From positions 1 through 60,350 of the forward strand of contig RGDM01000017.1 of NCBI GenBank assembly GCA_009918675.1: DNA of 60,350 nucleotides. Direction: 5' to 3'. Made by a program: the position numbers and the translations under genes. This document shows positions 8,146 to 17,609 of the stretch, one piece after another (position 1 is the stretch's first letter; every line of letters begins with the position of its first letter). The stretch is from a bacterium. GTDB taxonomy: Bacteria; Bdellovibrionota_B; Oligoflexia; Silvanigrellales; Silvanigrellaceae. The notes below the pieces were generated by a model, which did no database searches, had not been told where the DNA came from, and saw only the letters and a list, made by a program, of their open reading frames with translations.

Positions 8146-10094
8146 TCAGGCTCGAGCGAATCTGCAAATCCTACGGCCCAAGAATTATTTTAAGGGATGC
8201 AACCTATCACTTTCCGGTGGGCGAACGTGTGGCGCTTGTCGGTGCCAATGGTGCTGGAAAAACAACACTTCTCAACATGATGTGTGGCATCGAAGAGATT
8301 GACTCAGGTGAGCTTATTCGCCCACGTGATTGCGTGATTGGTTATCTTCCCCAGGAGCCGAATCCGCATCCACAGGACACACTTCTTCAGGAATGTGTTG
8401 CCGGGCACAAGCGTTTGAATGAACTTTGGCATGCGCGCGAGGCAGCTCAAGAACGTCTTGTGTCGCAAGGCGACGAAGCGGCTTTGGCAACCTTCGAAAG
8501 AGCTCAATCATCTTTCGAAGAGGCTGGTGGCCTGGCGCTCGAGAGCAGGGCACGTGGAGTGCTTGCTGGGCTTGGCTTTCAGCCGACACAATATTCCAAC
8601 AATCCAAGAACTCTTTCCGGCGGCTGGAGAATGCGTCTCGAGCTTGCGAAGGTTTTCTTGAATGACCCAGATTTTCTGATTCTTGACGAACCCACCAACC
8701 ATTTGGATTTGCCAAGCCTTGTTTGGGTGGAGTCTTACCTCCGCCAATTTCAAGGCTGCCTCGTTTTTGTTTCGCACGACAGAGGGCTTTTGAATCGACT
8801 TGCGACTGTCACGCTTCATCTTTCGCGCGGTCAAATGCGCACGTATAGAGGAAATTTCGATTCGTTTCTGGAACAAAAGGATGCCATTGAGCAGCAAGAT
8901 GTGTCTCGTGCGGAGGCAATTTCACGAAGAAAGGCAGAGTTGACTCGCTTTGTTGAACGCTTTGGCGCGAAGGCAACCAAAGCGAGACAAGCGCAGGCAC
9001 GTGTAAAGATGTTAGCACGGTTACAAGACTTAGAAGACGAACTTGATTTGCCCCAGAAGGAAAGTGAAGTGGCCTTTAACTTTACTGCCCCCACCCCAAG
9101 CGGTCGCGATGTTCTCAAGCTCAATCAGCTTGCGATTGGCTACCAACCTGAAAAAGTGCTTGCAAGCGGAATTGATTTGCAGGTTTTGAGAGGTCAAAAG
9201 ATTTGCATTATTGGTGCAAATGGGATTGGTAAATCAACTCTTCTGGAGTCAATTTCTGGGCGGCGAAGGGAGCTCTCTGGTTCTTGTACACTTGGTCACC
9301 AAGTTGCACTCGCCTATTTTGCACAAGACCAGCTTTCGGTTCTGGATCGGGATAAGAGCGTTTTAGAAAATGTAATGCGCCGGACTCTTCTCACCGAGCG
9401 TGAGTCGCGTTCTTTACTAGGCAGCTTTTTGTTTCACGGTGATGATGTTTTCAAAAAGGTTGAAGTTCTTTCGGGGGGCGAAAAGAACCGAGTGGGCCTG
9501 GCTATTCTGTTATCGCAGAATGCAAATTTCTTGATTCTCGATGAGCCAACGAACCATCTCGACATGTCGAGTGCTGAAATTCTCTCCGAAGCATTGGAAT
9601 CATTCGAGGGCACAATTCTTTGTGTGAGTCATGATCGAGAATTTATAAACTCCTTTGCAACACATATTTTTGTTATGCTTCCAGATGGTCAGCACGCGCT
9701 TTTCGAGGGGACCCTGGATGACTATCCAAGGCTCGCTTTGGCCTGTGGCTTTCCAAATATTCTTGACCCAAATACTTCTGCGCAGTTCACTCTGTTGCGC
9801 GGAAATTCCCCACTGACCGACAAAGGACAGCGGCAACAACAGCGGGCAGATGCGCAGGCCGTTAAAAGAGATCGCCAGAGGATCCAGCGGCGAGTCGAGG
9901 AATTAGAGCTTCTGATGGATAGTCTCGCAAAAAAACTGCTTTTGGCTGAAGAAGAACTAGCAAATGTAGGCAGTAACTATCAGCTCGCTGAGAAGTTGAG
10001 TCAGGAACAAAATCGCTTTCGAGAGCAACAAGCAAATGCAGAAAATGAGTGGTTGCAGTTGAACGAATCTCTGGAAAATCTCAATAACCAATGA
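8142..10094 (+). CDS. ABC-F family ATP-binding protein
   Basis: This soluble 650-residue protein has two ABC ATPase domains and no membrane segments, the hallmark of ABC-F proteins, which act on ribosomes (translation factors or antibiotic-resistance factors). Domain 1 has Walker A GANGAGKTT at about 34-42, signature LSGGW and DEPTNHLD; domain 2 has GANGIGKST, LSGGE and a second DEPTNHLD. Between them lies a charged linker (RRKAELTRFVERFGAKATKA) like the P-site interaction motif region. The C-terminal 90 residues are a Glu/Gln/Arg-rich coiled coil, as in Uup and EttA relatives. GTG 8142 overlaps the upstream stop (GTGA); another GTG at 8136 is possible. Confidence 0.93.
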   Translation: MIRLERICKSYGPRIILRDATYHFPVGERVALVGANGAGKTTLLNMMCGIEEIDSGELIRPRDCVIGYLPQEPNPHPQDTLLQECVAGHKRLNELWHAREAAQERLVSQGDEAALATFERAQSSFEEAGGLALESRARGVLAGLGFQPTQYSNNPRTLSGGWRMRLELAKVFLNDPDFLILDEPTNHLDLPSLVWVESYLRQFQGCLVFVSHDRGLLNRLATVTLHLSRGQMRTYRGNFDSFLEQKDAIEQQDVSRAEAISRRKAELTRFVERFGAKATKARQAQARVKMLARLQDLEDELDLPQKESEVAFNFTAPTPSGRDVLKLNQLAIGYQPEKVLASGIDLQVLRGQKICIIGANGIGKSTLLESISGRRRELSGSCTLGHQVALAYFAQDQLSVLDRDKSVLENVMRRTLLTERESRSLLGSFLFHGDDVFKKVEVLSGGEKNRVGLAILLSQNANFLILDEPTNHLDMSSAEILSEALESFEGTILCVSHDREFINSFATHIFVMLPDGQHALFEGTLDDYPRLALACGFPNILDPNTSAQFTLLRGNSPLTDKGQRQQQRADAQAVKRDRQRIQRRVEELELLMDSLAKKLLLAEEELANVGSNYQLAEKLSQEQNRFREQQANAENEWLQLNESLENLNNQ

Positions 10095-10109
10095 CAAACC
10101 GAGGTCAGC

Positions 10110-10799
10110 ATGAGCTGGGAAAAGAATTTGGCGCAAGTGCGCACCTGGATTGTTTCTGCTTGGTGGCCAGAACAACGAGATCTTGCTGAAAGCATGGCGC
10201 AAGGTGAGGTCGTTGAATCTGTGAATGAGTCGCTGACTCTTGTTGGCGGTATTGGCTTTCTTCGCACTGGGGTGGGCACTCCGCGCGCTGCTGCTGTGGT
10301 TTCGCGCGCCCTTGCTCGCGCTCACGCCCATGGTGGTCATGCGGACGCACTCATTTTTTTGGCGACTTCTGGGGCTTATGCTTCCGACGTTCCACTCGAA
10401 AGCGCGTGGCTGATTTCCAATGCACGATGGTCTGACGGAAGCCTGGCGACTGGCCAATCCTATCTCCCCGGCTTGGATGCTGGCATGGAAACAATCGCTG
10501 CCACACTTTCTGCTTTTTCAGGGGCTGATCCCGAGGCATGCGCTCTATCAACTCCAGGCATCACCCTTTCAACGGAGCTCGCTCATTCGCTGGCGCAGAA
10601 AGGACGATTTGAAAACTTGGAAATTTTCGGGGTCGCGCTTGCAGCGCAGCAGTTCTCGATTCCTTGGGCCGCTGTTTTGGGGGTGAGCAATACAGTGGGC
10701 CCGCAGGCTCATGATCAATGGAAAAGTCACCATCTCAAAGCCTCACTCGCTGCGCAAAAACTTCTCCTCAAGAGTTATTTCGAGGGGCAACGATCGTGA
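10110..10799 (+). CDS. Nucleoside phosphorylase / nucleosidase-like protein
   Basis: The 229-residue product resembles the PNP/UDP phosphorylase superfamily, which splits the N-glycosidic bond of nucleosides (MTA/SAH nucleosidase, futalosine hydrolase and relatives). Support comes from the C-terminal block NLEIFGVALAAQQFSIPWAA followed by VLGVSNTVG, which corresponds to the family's [ME]EGxAVAxxAxxxxIP...RGISD region, and from a Gly-rich LVGGIGFLRTGVG early on. Glu in NLEIFG would be the ribose-binding Glu. The match is by motif only; which nucleoside is used cannot be told. ATG 10110 has GAGGT upstream. It is coupled by a GTGA overlap to the methylase gene downstream. Confidence 0.6.
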   Translation: MSWEKNLAQVRTWIVSAWWPEQRDLAESMAQGEVVESVNESLTLVGGIGFLRTGVGTPRAAAVVSRALARAHAHGGHADALIFLATSGAYASDVPLESAWLISNARWSDGSLATGQSYLPGLDAGMETIAATLSAFSGADPEACALSTPGITLSTELAHSLAQKGRFENLEIFGVALAAQQFSIPWAAVLGVSNTVGPQAHDQWKSHHLKASLAAQKLLLKSYFEGQRS

Positions 10800-11557
10800 T
10801 CTTGCGCATTGTCCTCGTTTCGCCGATGCATGCCGCGAATGTTGGTGCTGTTGCTCGATTGTGCGGAAACTTTGCTGTTGATGAGGTTTTCATCGTTGAG
10901 CCTCGCTGTGATGTTTTTTCGCCAGAGGCATATGCGGTTGCAACATCTCACGCGCACTCAATTCTCGAAAAGTTCGAGCGCGTTGGAAGTCTCCGTGACG
11001 CACTTGCGGATTGTGAGACTGTTATCGGCTTTTCGCGGCGGGTCGGGGACATGCGTCGGCCAGACCTCTCGTGGGCCCAACTCGGGGAACTCTCGGCGGT
11101 GGAAGGACGAGTTTGCCTCGTTTTTGGTCCTGAAGATACAGGCCTCTCGCAAGATGATCTGACCCTCTGTTCATCAATTTGTGCGTTGCCCACTCACCCC
11201 AAAATTCCATCTTTAAACTTGAGTCAGGCCGTTGCTGTTGTGTTGAGCGGAGTGCTTTGGCAGTCGTCGGAGCATGCGCAGCAAGCTCCCGTGGTAAAGA
11301 CTCGCTTTGAGAGTGAGCGCCCCCTGGCTGCGGTGGGTCTTGTGAGTTTGGTTGAACATTGGCGGCAGACAATGATTGATGTTGGACTGACCCGTGATGG
11401 CAATCCTGATCGCCTTTTGCACTATTTCCATCGCATTTTAAGTCGTGCTCAAGTTTCAGAAAGAGAAGGAAATATGTTGCGTGGTTTTTTGAGTCAGGTG
11501 CAGATTGCTGTGGGTTCGAGAAAGACTAAAAAGGAATCTGAGCATGAGCCTCGCTGA
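10796..11557 (+). CDS. SpoU-family (TrmJ-like) RNA methyltransferase
   Basis: This 253-residue protein is a SPOUT-class 2'-O-methyltransferase resembling TrmJ, which methylates position 32 of tRNA. Seen in sequence: VLVSPMHAANVGAVARLCGN (motif 1, with the Asn and Arg used for RNA binding), VCLVFGPEDTGLSQDDLTLC (motif 2) and IPSLNLSQAVAVVL (motif 3, forming the AdoMet-binding knot). The C-terminal helical tail of TrmJ (LTRDGNPDRLLHYFHRILSR) is present as well. The GTG start at 10796 overlaps the preceding TGA and has GAGGGG eight bases upstream. The stop overlaps the next gene start by 14 bases. Confidence 0.88.
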   Translation: MILRIVLVSPMHAANVGAVARLCGNFAVDEVFIVEPRCDVFSPEAYAVATSHAHSILEKFERVGSLRDALADCETVIGFSRRVGDMRRPDLSWAQLGELSAVEGRVCLVFGPEDTGLSQDDLTLCSSICALPTHPKIPSLNLSQAVAVVLSGVLWQSSEHAQQAPVVKTRFESERPLAAVGLVSLVEHWRQTMIDVGLTRDGNPDRLLHYFHRILSRAQVSEREGNMLRGFLSQVQIAVGSRKTKKESEHEPR

Positions 11558-13412
11558 ACTCTCGGCCAAACGGCGCTTCTTTAGACTTGTTGTTAGTTCC
11601 TACGTACCAATGATTTTGGCAGCATTGCTGTTCTTTTTTTGGTTCCGCTCTTTTGCAATTGAACCATTCGATTTCGACGAAGCAATTTATCGTCGCATGG
11701 CTGAAGAGATGAAGGCGGCCGGACAATGGTTGTCGCAACCCGTGTTCAACGGCGAATCTTATAATCACAAACCTCCCACTTACATCGGTGTGCTTGCTGG
11801 ATTGAGTTATCTGATTGACGGTTCGGCAGCACAAGTGACATCGTTTTCGAGCAGATTTGCAAGCGTCCTTTGTTCTTTGTTAACAGCGGCGCTTCTTCAC
11901 AAAACGTGGAAACTACTTCTCGGCAAAAAGACTCACCTGCACTTTGAAGAACGGCATCTTGTCTCGCAAGGAGTCAGTCCGATCATCTTCATCTTAATGA
12001 GTTTTCTTCCAACTGTCGCGTCAAGTGCAGTGTTGCTTGATCCAATGCTAGTCTTTTTTACTTCGCTTTTTGTGTGTTGCGAAGCCCTCCGCTTGCTGCG
12101 GAATTCAACCGCTCAGTTTTCTTTTTATTGTTTTTTGGGCTCTGTTTTTGGCATGTTTGGTGCAACAGCAACAAAAGGATTGATTGGTTTAGTTCTACCG
12201 GCTGGCAGTGCAGTTTTATTTTGTTTTCTCTCAGAGCTGAGAAACCCTGAGCCAATGACACTTCAGTCTTTCTTTCGCATGGCGCGGAAGGGGAGCACTC
12301 GTTTTCTGCCTCAATGGATGATTGCATTCTTCCTCTCTGCTGGTTTCTATTGTCTGTTGTGGCAAACAGGTGGTGCTGGATTTGTAAAAGAGTTTTTTAT
12401 TCTTCATCATTTCGGCCGAGCGACTTCAGCCATGGAGGGACACAGTGGTCCTGTCTTTTATTACATACCTCTGTTGATCATCGGTGGTGGCTTTTTACTC
12501 TCTTGGTTGAGCTACTTGCTGCTTTTGCCAAAATCTCAGAGTGCCCTTATCCAAAGCAAAGAAGAGTCGAAACAATCGACGCCAACAGCACAGCTTTGGC
12601 TCTTCTCTTGGTGTGCTTTTTGCGTGTTGTTTTTTTCGCTTCTTGCGACAAAACTACCGAATTATATTTGGCCCATTTGGCCTATCCTCGCGCTCTTGGC
12701 CGCGCTGTTATCTGAGAAGAATTCTTTTACTATCGCTGCAAAGCAGTCGCGAGCTCTCTTGTTTTGTGCACGTTCTTTCGCCTTTGCTCTCCCGATGATC
12801 TTCTTTCTCTGTTCGATTGGAATTTTTCTCTGGAAGCCGTTTTGTTCTCACTTTGTCGAGCTCCAGCCGCGCGAACTTGCGATTGTGAGTGCGGTCTTGC
12901 CACATGAAACAACCCTGGCGGTTGGCTTCCTACTTGCTGCACTTTGCCTAGCCTTTGGTGCTGTCTGCCTCTTGGGGTGGGGAGAAAGGACGCTGAAAAA
13001 GCAGCACGTGAATGGGCTTTTACTTGCCGGTGTCGCCCGTTGGTTGGCTCTCAGTCAGGTCGCGGCTTGTGTGGCTCTGATGGTTTTTGTGATTCCTGCT
13101 GCTGAAGAGGTAATGACATCCACGGTTCAACAGTCGACTGCAAAAGCAAGAATGTTTTTAGGCGTTGGAGATAAGCTTTCAACTGCTGATCTCTACAGCC
13201 CGAATGTGGTTTCGAGCAGTGGCGAACCTGTTGTTCTTGGCATCGGTGAGGGAGAGTGGCTTTTTGAACAGGCGCGAGCCAATGTGATTTTGACACCCGT
13301 CTGGAATGTTGGTGTCTGCACAAGGCATGGATACGATGTTGCTCAGGCTGTTGAATATTTGCGGATTTGCTTGCGCACTTATCAGCGCACGTTGGAGGGT
13401 CCGGGGCATTGA
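11544..13412 (+). CDS. ArnT/PMT-like membrane glycosyltransferase
   Basis: The 622-residue integral membrane protein belongs to the ArnT/protein-mannosyltransferase (GT-C) group, which moves a sugar from a polyprenyl carrier to lipid A, protein or another acceptor on the periplasmic side. The catalytic-loop signature is the FDEAIYRRMAEEM block followed by YNHKPPTYIG just after the first membrane helix, matching DEAxYxxxAxxM...KPP of the family. About ten further hydrophobic segments follow. The acceptor cannot be inferred; ArnT itself modifies lipid A with aminoarabinose, but no arn genes are near. ATG 11544 has AGGA upstream and the stop overlaps the next gene by four bases. Confidence 0.83.
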   Translation: MSLAELSAKRRFFRLVVSSYVPMILAALLFFFWFRSFAIEPFDFDEAIYRRMAEEMKAAGQWLSQPVFNGESYNHKPPTYIGVLAGLSYLIDGSAAQVTSFSSRFASVLCSLLTAALLHKTWKLLLGKKTHLHFEERHLVSQGVSPIIFILMSFLPTVASSAVLLDPMLVFFTSLFVCCEALRLLRNSTAQFSFYCFLGSVFGMFGATATKGLIGLVLPAGSAVLFCFLSELRNPEPMTLQSFFRMARKGSTRFLPQWMIAFFLSAGFYCLLWQTGGAGFVKEFFILHHFGRATSAMEGHSGPVFYYIPLLIIGGGFLLSWLSYLLLLPKSQSALIQSKEESKQSTPTAQLWLFSWCAFCVLFFSLLATKLPNYIWPIWPILALLAALLSEKNSFTIAAKQSRALLFCARSFAFALPMIFFLCSIGIFLWKPFCSHFVELQPRELAIVSAVLPHETTLAVGFLLAALCLAFGAVCLLGWGERTLKKQHVNGLLLAGVARWLALSQVAACVALMVFVIPAAEEVMTSTVQQSTAKARMFLGVGDKLSTADLYSPNVVSSSGEPVVLGIGEGEWLFEQARANVILTPVWNVGVCTRHGYDVAQAVEYLRICLRTYQRTLEGPGH

Positions 13413-14920
13413 AAGCAAGCACATACTCTTCAAACGGATCTCGGGTGTTGTCTTTGCTCTTGGGTGCACTTGTTTTTTCGTGTGTGAGTCGGGTTGAAGA
13501 AGTTAAAAAACCTGTCGCGGCTGAGGTCGGCAAGAGTCGGGTTGAACGTGCATCGGACGTGAAACTGACTCCTCCCGTGCAAAACGTGGTGTGTCCAGAT
13601 GGAACGCGCTTTAATGCTAACCCGCGTGTCTGTGTGACGCGCGCTGGTTTTGCGCTAGGCCCGTTTCCCCTTGAGTTGCAGGAAATCTGTCGACAGAAGT
13701 CTCCTTCAGACGCAACGATTTGTGTGCAGCGGCAAGATTGGCCCTTTGAATTGTTGATGTCTCTGATTTCGAGTTATCAGATGGGATGTCCTCCAGGGAC
13801 CATTCCAGGGCAAAGTGGTGTCTGTGTGGCTCCAGATGCTATCTACGGGCCCTTTACCCTTCAGCAGGTCATGGCGTGCCGTGCTGCGCTTCCCGCAGGT
13901 AAGCAACAACAGTGCGATGATGTTGTATGGCCCCAGGAGTTTTTGAAGTTTACGAATGAAGGTTCTGCTTTTCCGGTGGTCGGCGAATCGGAGAGCAACA
14001 AATCCGATCAAAGAAGCAACGACAAAAGCGACGTGAGGAAACCATCTTCGGCGGACACCGATGATTCGCCATCGTGGAAGAGGAATGTTCAGTCACCAAA
14101 TATGGGAACCATTGCGCCCCCTCCACCGCCTCCCGTGCAGACGTCGCAGGACAACGCCAGGGAATCGAGTTCTTCGGTCGAGGTATCAACCATCACGCCA
14201 ACCAATCCAACGCCTACACCAATACCAAAGCCGACAGAGATCCCGCGCGCCATTCAGACACCGCAGCCTGTTGTGGAAGAGCTTCCTAAAGCTCCAACCT
14301 ATTGTGTCTACAGCTGGGAAGAAAGGCCTGGTACAGCAGATTTTACCGCGCAAAATCGGCGGCTCAACTCGCTGTTGAAGTCTGTGAATTACCCTTTGGA
14401 TCGGCCTCAGGAGTCGACTCTTTTGGCAAACAAAGACTTCCAGTCCCTTGATACATGCGGGCGAGCAAGATTTTTGAAAGCCTGTTTTCAAAAAATTGTT
14501 TTTGAAAGTTCCGCTCCTGCTGCTCAGACCTTCCGGACATGGGCACAAGGACGAGTGCGTCCGCTGGAAGCTCACATGGCAATTGTCATGAAAGAGAGCA
14601 GGTTGGGACTCTGGCACGATGAGTGTTGGAAAGGGCAATGCAAAGGCGTTGGAATTGCGCGCGTCAAAGTCGCCCGATCGACGTCAGGCAAACGCATTGC
14701 TCGTGAAGATGTTGTTTGGAGAGGAATCACTCACAATATCTTAACCAATTTGCAATTTAGCTTACGCATGCTTGCTGTAAAAGCGGCGGCAGGACCCTCT
14801 GATCTTTATCAGCTGGCGTATTTATACAATGGGCTTCCAGGCAAACAAGAGCGTTATGCGTTGGATGTTGATAAGTATTATAAAGAGCTTTTGGATTGTC
14901 GGATTGAAGACAGGAATTGA
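13409..14920 (+). CDS. Lipoprotein with two CPxGT/GPF cysteine modules and a lytic-transglycosylase-like C-terminus
   Basis: From a TTG start overlapping the previous TGA (GGAGGG ten bases upstream), the 503-residue product begins with a signal peptide and lipobox LVFSC. Residues about 55-190 hold two copies of a cysteine module: CPxGT, 7-8 residues, CV, 6-7 residues, GPF, 7 residues, C, 10-11 residues, C, then W. A Ser/Asp-rich and Pro/Thr-rich linker follows. The C-terminal 180 residues resemble an SLT lysozyme fold: IVMKESRLGLW would carry the catalytic Glu and the LYNGLPGKQERY...VDKYYKELL block mirrors the usual YNGG...YV..V...Y end. Four cysteines near the catalytic region may form disulfides. 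Likely role: peptidoglycan cleavage from the outer membrane or periplasm. The same module recurs at 43702-44754. Confidence 0.72.
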   Translation: MKASTYSSNGSRVLSLLLGALVFSCVSRVEEVKKPVAAEVGKSRVERASDVKLTPPVQNVVCPDGTRFNANPRVCVTRAGFALGPFPLELQEICRQKSPSDATICVQRQDWPFELLMSLISSYQMGCPPGTIPGQSGVCVAPDAIYGPFTLQQVMACRAALPAGKQQQCDDVVWPQEFLKFTNEGSAFPVVGESESNKSDQRSNDKSDVRKPSSADTDDSPSWKRNVQSPNMGTIAPPPPPPVQTSQDNARESSSSVEVSTITPTNPTPTPIPKPTEIPRAIQTPQPVVEELPKAPTYCVYSWEERPGTADFTAQNRRLNSLLKSVNYPLDRPQESTLLANKDFQSLDTCGRARFLKACFQKIVFESSAPAAQTFRTWAQGRVRPLEAHMAIVMKESRLGLWHDECWKGQCKGVGIARVKVARSTSGKRIAREDVVWRGITHNILTNLQFSLRMLAVKAAAGPSDLYQLAYLYNGLPGKQERYALDVDKYYKELLDCRIEDRN

Positions 14921-14924
14921 TATT

Positions 14925-14991
14925 GGCTCAAGAAGAATCCAATTCAGCGCAATGGATTCTTCTTCTTCTTCTTCTTCTTCTTCTCTGAGCC
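14925..14991. terminator. Long inverted repeat with TTC tract between convergent genes
   Basis: A perfect 12-bp stem (14930-14941 with 14953-14964, 11-base loop) is enclosed by a second 6-bp stem, GGCTCA 14925-14930 with TGAGCC 14986-14991. Nine TTC triplets occupy 14957-14983. It lies between convergent stop codons at 14920 and 15000, so a bidirectional terminator is likely, though there is no clean U-tract. Confidence 0.5.
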
Positions 14992-14999
14992 GACGCAAA

Positions 15000-15344
15000 T
15001 CATGCAGCCGCTGGTGGTGGATCGTCGTTGGGATCGCCAAGAAACGGATCTTTCATTTTTAACGCAGTTGTCTGCTTGGTGTCCCAGCTTTCTCGCGGCA
15101 CTTGTTCCCAGCGGAACAAGACGCCCGGACGGCCCTGTGACCAGAACTGTAAACCGACCGCAGTCACCGAGTATCGCTCAAATGCAACGACTCGGCTTGT
15201 TTGGTCTGAAAGCTGAAGGACGAGACGTTTGTCTTGCAGCCTCACTGCAAGAACTCGCTCGTGCTTAGAACCCTCGAGCCACAACAACGTGCAAGGCGAC
15301 TCGCACAATTTCTTCAGCTTTTGGGACAAGAAAAAATCAGGCAT
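15000..15344 (-). CDS. Small hypothetical protein
   Basis: I do not recognise this 114-residue protein. ATG 15344 has a strong GGAGGG site at good spacing, which is the main support for a real gene. There is no signal peptide. The sequence alternates short hydrophobic strands and charged residues (VLAVRLQDKRLVLQLSD, then VVAFERYSVTAVGLQFW), which suggests a small beta-rich domain, and it ends in a Pro/Ala tail. It lies 187 bases downstream of the YiiX-like lipoprotein gene on the same strand and converges with the transglycosylase-like gene. Confidence 0.55.
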   Translation of the reverse strand: MPDFFLSQKLKKLCESPCTLLWLEGSKHERVLAVRLQDKRLVLQLSDQTSRVVAFERYSVTAVGLQFWSQGRPGVLFRWEQVPRESWDTKQTTALKMKDPFLGDPNDDPPPAAA

Positions 15345-15531
15345 AGGGAGCCCTCCGTGGCATAGTCATCGCGCGTCCATGCACGATGCAGACATTCAAA
15401 TCTCTAGGAGCCTGAAGGTCTGAGGGGTGTATCGGAGCTTTTGCAAGGGTCTTTCTTGCGAAATGTGCAGGTCGAGCGGTCTTTTGACATCGCTCGGCAA
15501 GATCATCCAGGTTGAACCTGTGTCGAGATTC

Positions 15532-17607
15532 TCAGTGAGAAGTTTCGCGGGGGAAGACTGGGTTAAGGTGGCTTGGGATTGTTTCTGCAAGAGCAGCTTG
15601 GATGCTTTTTTTCAGAATTGTAATTCTCGAATCTGTGCTATTTAGATATTGTTGCGAATCGACCTGAGCAAGTCGAGCATCGTTCTCAACGGCTTGCAAA
15701 ACCCTATCAAGGACCATTGCAGTAAACAGAAATGGCTGCGGCCCCAAGCCACGTCGTAAATCTGCGCTCACTGTCTGCGCGAGAGTCGACAACCCAAGCA
15801 GAGTGATGGCCTCTGGATGATTGCGGAGCTGGATACGGTTTGCATTCGCCAAGTGCTGAGAAAACGAATCGAGAACCAATTGTCCACGAATCAAGTCGCG
15901 CGGATCGCTCGCAATTGATTGCCCAATCACTGAAAAATCGTTGCTCGCAATGTAGCTTCCCTGTGCGTAATAAAAATCTGATTTGATGCCAGCCTTTTCG
16001 AGAAGATCTCGAGACCGAGCGGAAGCGGTGGCAAATTCAACAGGTTTTGCCGCGATGTTTGCCTTTGCAAAAGTTGCTGCGGCGAGCTCTGAACAATAGA
16101 GTTTCGAATGATCTCGTGAGTCAAATTTGAAATCATATTTGATATCTTCTCTGCCCAATCCGGTCATTGCATGATGGAGCTTGATGAGATTTTCGGGTGA
16201 GTTTTGTTTGAGACGGACCACGGTAAAGCGATCTGCTTTTAATTCGAGTGGCGCGCGCAAAATCTGTCCGAAATTCATCTCGAGGGTATAAGGAAGACCA
16301 TCTTCGGAAAAATAAACCATCTGCAGGTGACTCAGGATTGATTTCGATTGCGTGAAAGTTTCCCAAAGACCTCCGGTCGTGCCATTTTGCACAAGCAAGA
16401 TATCGCCGTCGCGAAACTCAACACCACTCCTCCAGTAGCTTAAAGTTTCCGGATTCATTCTTGAGCCGAAGGACTGCAGGAGTTTGGCTTGAAGCTTTAT
16501 TTTTTCCTCGTCACTGACATCAAGAGACAAGATTTTCTGCTGCACAAGGGCATGCATGTCATGCCATTTGTCTCTCAATTTTTCATATTGCTGAGGAATC
16601 GTTCGCAAAGACTCAAGATAATTGCGCAGTTCTTTCCATTTGCTCGGAAAATCTCGCAAGGCAGTGAATGCCGGATTTGATGCAATTGAAGTTGACGTTG
16701 AAGTTGGGAAACGAATTAACGAGAGGTTATTGGCGGTCAGTGCAGAGCGGGCGATGCTGCGATTGACTTCATCTGGCGTCGTGGAAGGCTTTTCACCGAG
16801 TGCAGAATCGCCGATTAAATCGGATGCCCGTGGAAGTCCAGCCTCGCCAAGGGCATTGGCAAGTTCGAGCGAAGGGTCATTGATAAAGCGTTGAAACAGA
16901 TTCAATCGTGCAAGTGGGCCTTTCGAGAATCCGAGCAGACGAATGAGGGCTGTGCGGAGCTCGCTTCTCGAGGGCTGCGCTCTTAATAAAGCGACAACGC
17001 GTCGCTCATGATCTGGATGGATGAGGTCATTGAGCTGCGGAAAAATATCCAAAGCACTGCCGATGTTTCCGCTGTCAATGGCACGTTCGAGCTGATTGAG
17101 TCGCAGCTCAGAAAAAGTATGTTGCAGAGCATTTCGCGAAAGCAGCAAATGTTCCGACCAGGCAAGCCAGACTCCTTTATTTTCTTGCCGCTGAGCGAGC
17201 TCGGCAACATTTAAAGCAATCTGTTGTGCGGAAGCAACTCGGTTGAGAATCAATCCAGCATCGAGCAAATTTTGCTCAATTGCCATATCATCGATCTCGC
17301 GATTGAGCTCGGCCATCTCTTCCTGCAATTGAGCAGTTGGAGCGTCGGCAAGTCCAGCTGATCTTTCCGAGAACTTTGTAATATTTTGTAAAGTTGTTTG
17401 GAGCTGAAGACTCCTGCTTCGCTCACTGAATGCAGATTGATGATGTTTGCTTTGTTGAACATCTGATTGGCTTAAGCTCGCGTTAAATTCGTTTTTCGAA
17501 TCAACACCGACTTTGCCGCAGCCCACGAGAACGAGTAACCCAAAAAAATTGAGCATCGAGAGTCTTGCCAAAACTTTGAGTTGATTTGGGCTCGAGGTCG
17601 CTCTCAT
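15532..17607 (-). CDS. Lipoprotein with YiiX-type (permuted NlpC/P60, DUF830-like) domain
   Basis: The 691-residue protein starts with a signal peptide and lipobox LVGC. Its first 400 residues are helical and rich in Leu, Gln and Ala, a probable repeat or scaffold region. The region from about residue 400 matches the permuted papain-like fold of YiiX: GDILLVQNG, a His in KSILSHLQMVYF, then SKLYCSELAAATF, where Cys would be the nucleophile. Members of this fold cut peptide or amide bonds, often in the cell wall or on lipids. AAAAGG eight bases before ATG 17607 supports the start. It begins just 2 bases after the upstream gene ends, so they are co-translated. Confidence 0.7.
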   Translation of the reverse strand: MRATSSPNQLKVLARLSMLNFFGLLVLVGCGKVGVDSKNEFNASLSQSDVQQSKHHQSAFSERSRSLQLQTTLQNITKFSERSAGLADAPTAQLQEEMAELNREIDDMAIEQNLLDAGLILNRVASAQQIALNVAELAQRQENKGVWLAWSEHLLLSRNALQHTFSELRLNQLERAIDSGNIGSALDIFPQLNDLIHPDHERRVVALLRAQPSRSELRTALIRLLGFSKGPLARLNLFQRFINDPSLELANALGEAGLPRASDLIGDSALGEKPSTTPDEVNRSIARSALTANNLSLIRFPTSTSTSIASNPAFTALRDFPSKWKELRNYLESLRTIPQQYEKLRDKWHDMHALVQQKILSLDVSDEEKIKLQAKLLQSFGSRMNPETLSYWRSGVEFRDGDILLVQNGTTGGLWETFTQSKSILSHLQMVYFSEDGLPYTLEMNFGQILRAPLELKADRFTVVRLKQNSPENLIKLHHAMTGLGREDIKYDFKFDSRDHSKLYCSELAAATFAKANIAAKPVEFATASARSRDLLEKAGIKSDFYYAQGSYIASNDFSVIGQSIASDPRDLIRGQLVLDSFSQHLANANRIQLRNHPEAITLLGLSTLAQTVSADLRRGLGPQPFLFTAMVLDRVLQAVENDARLAQVDSQQYLNSTDSRITILKKSIQAALAETIPSHLNPVFPRETSH

Positions 17608-17609
17608 AC

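Noticed and set aside
14957..14983. TTC trinucleotide tract as a phase-variation switch
   Set aside because: It lies between two convergent stop codons, not in a promoter or coding frame, and is explained by the inverted repeat.
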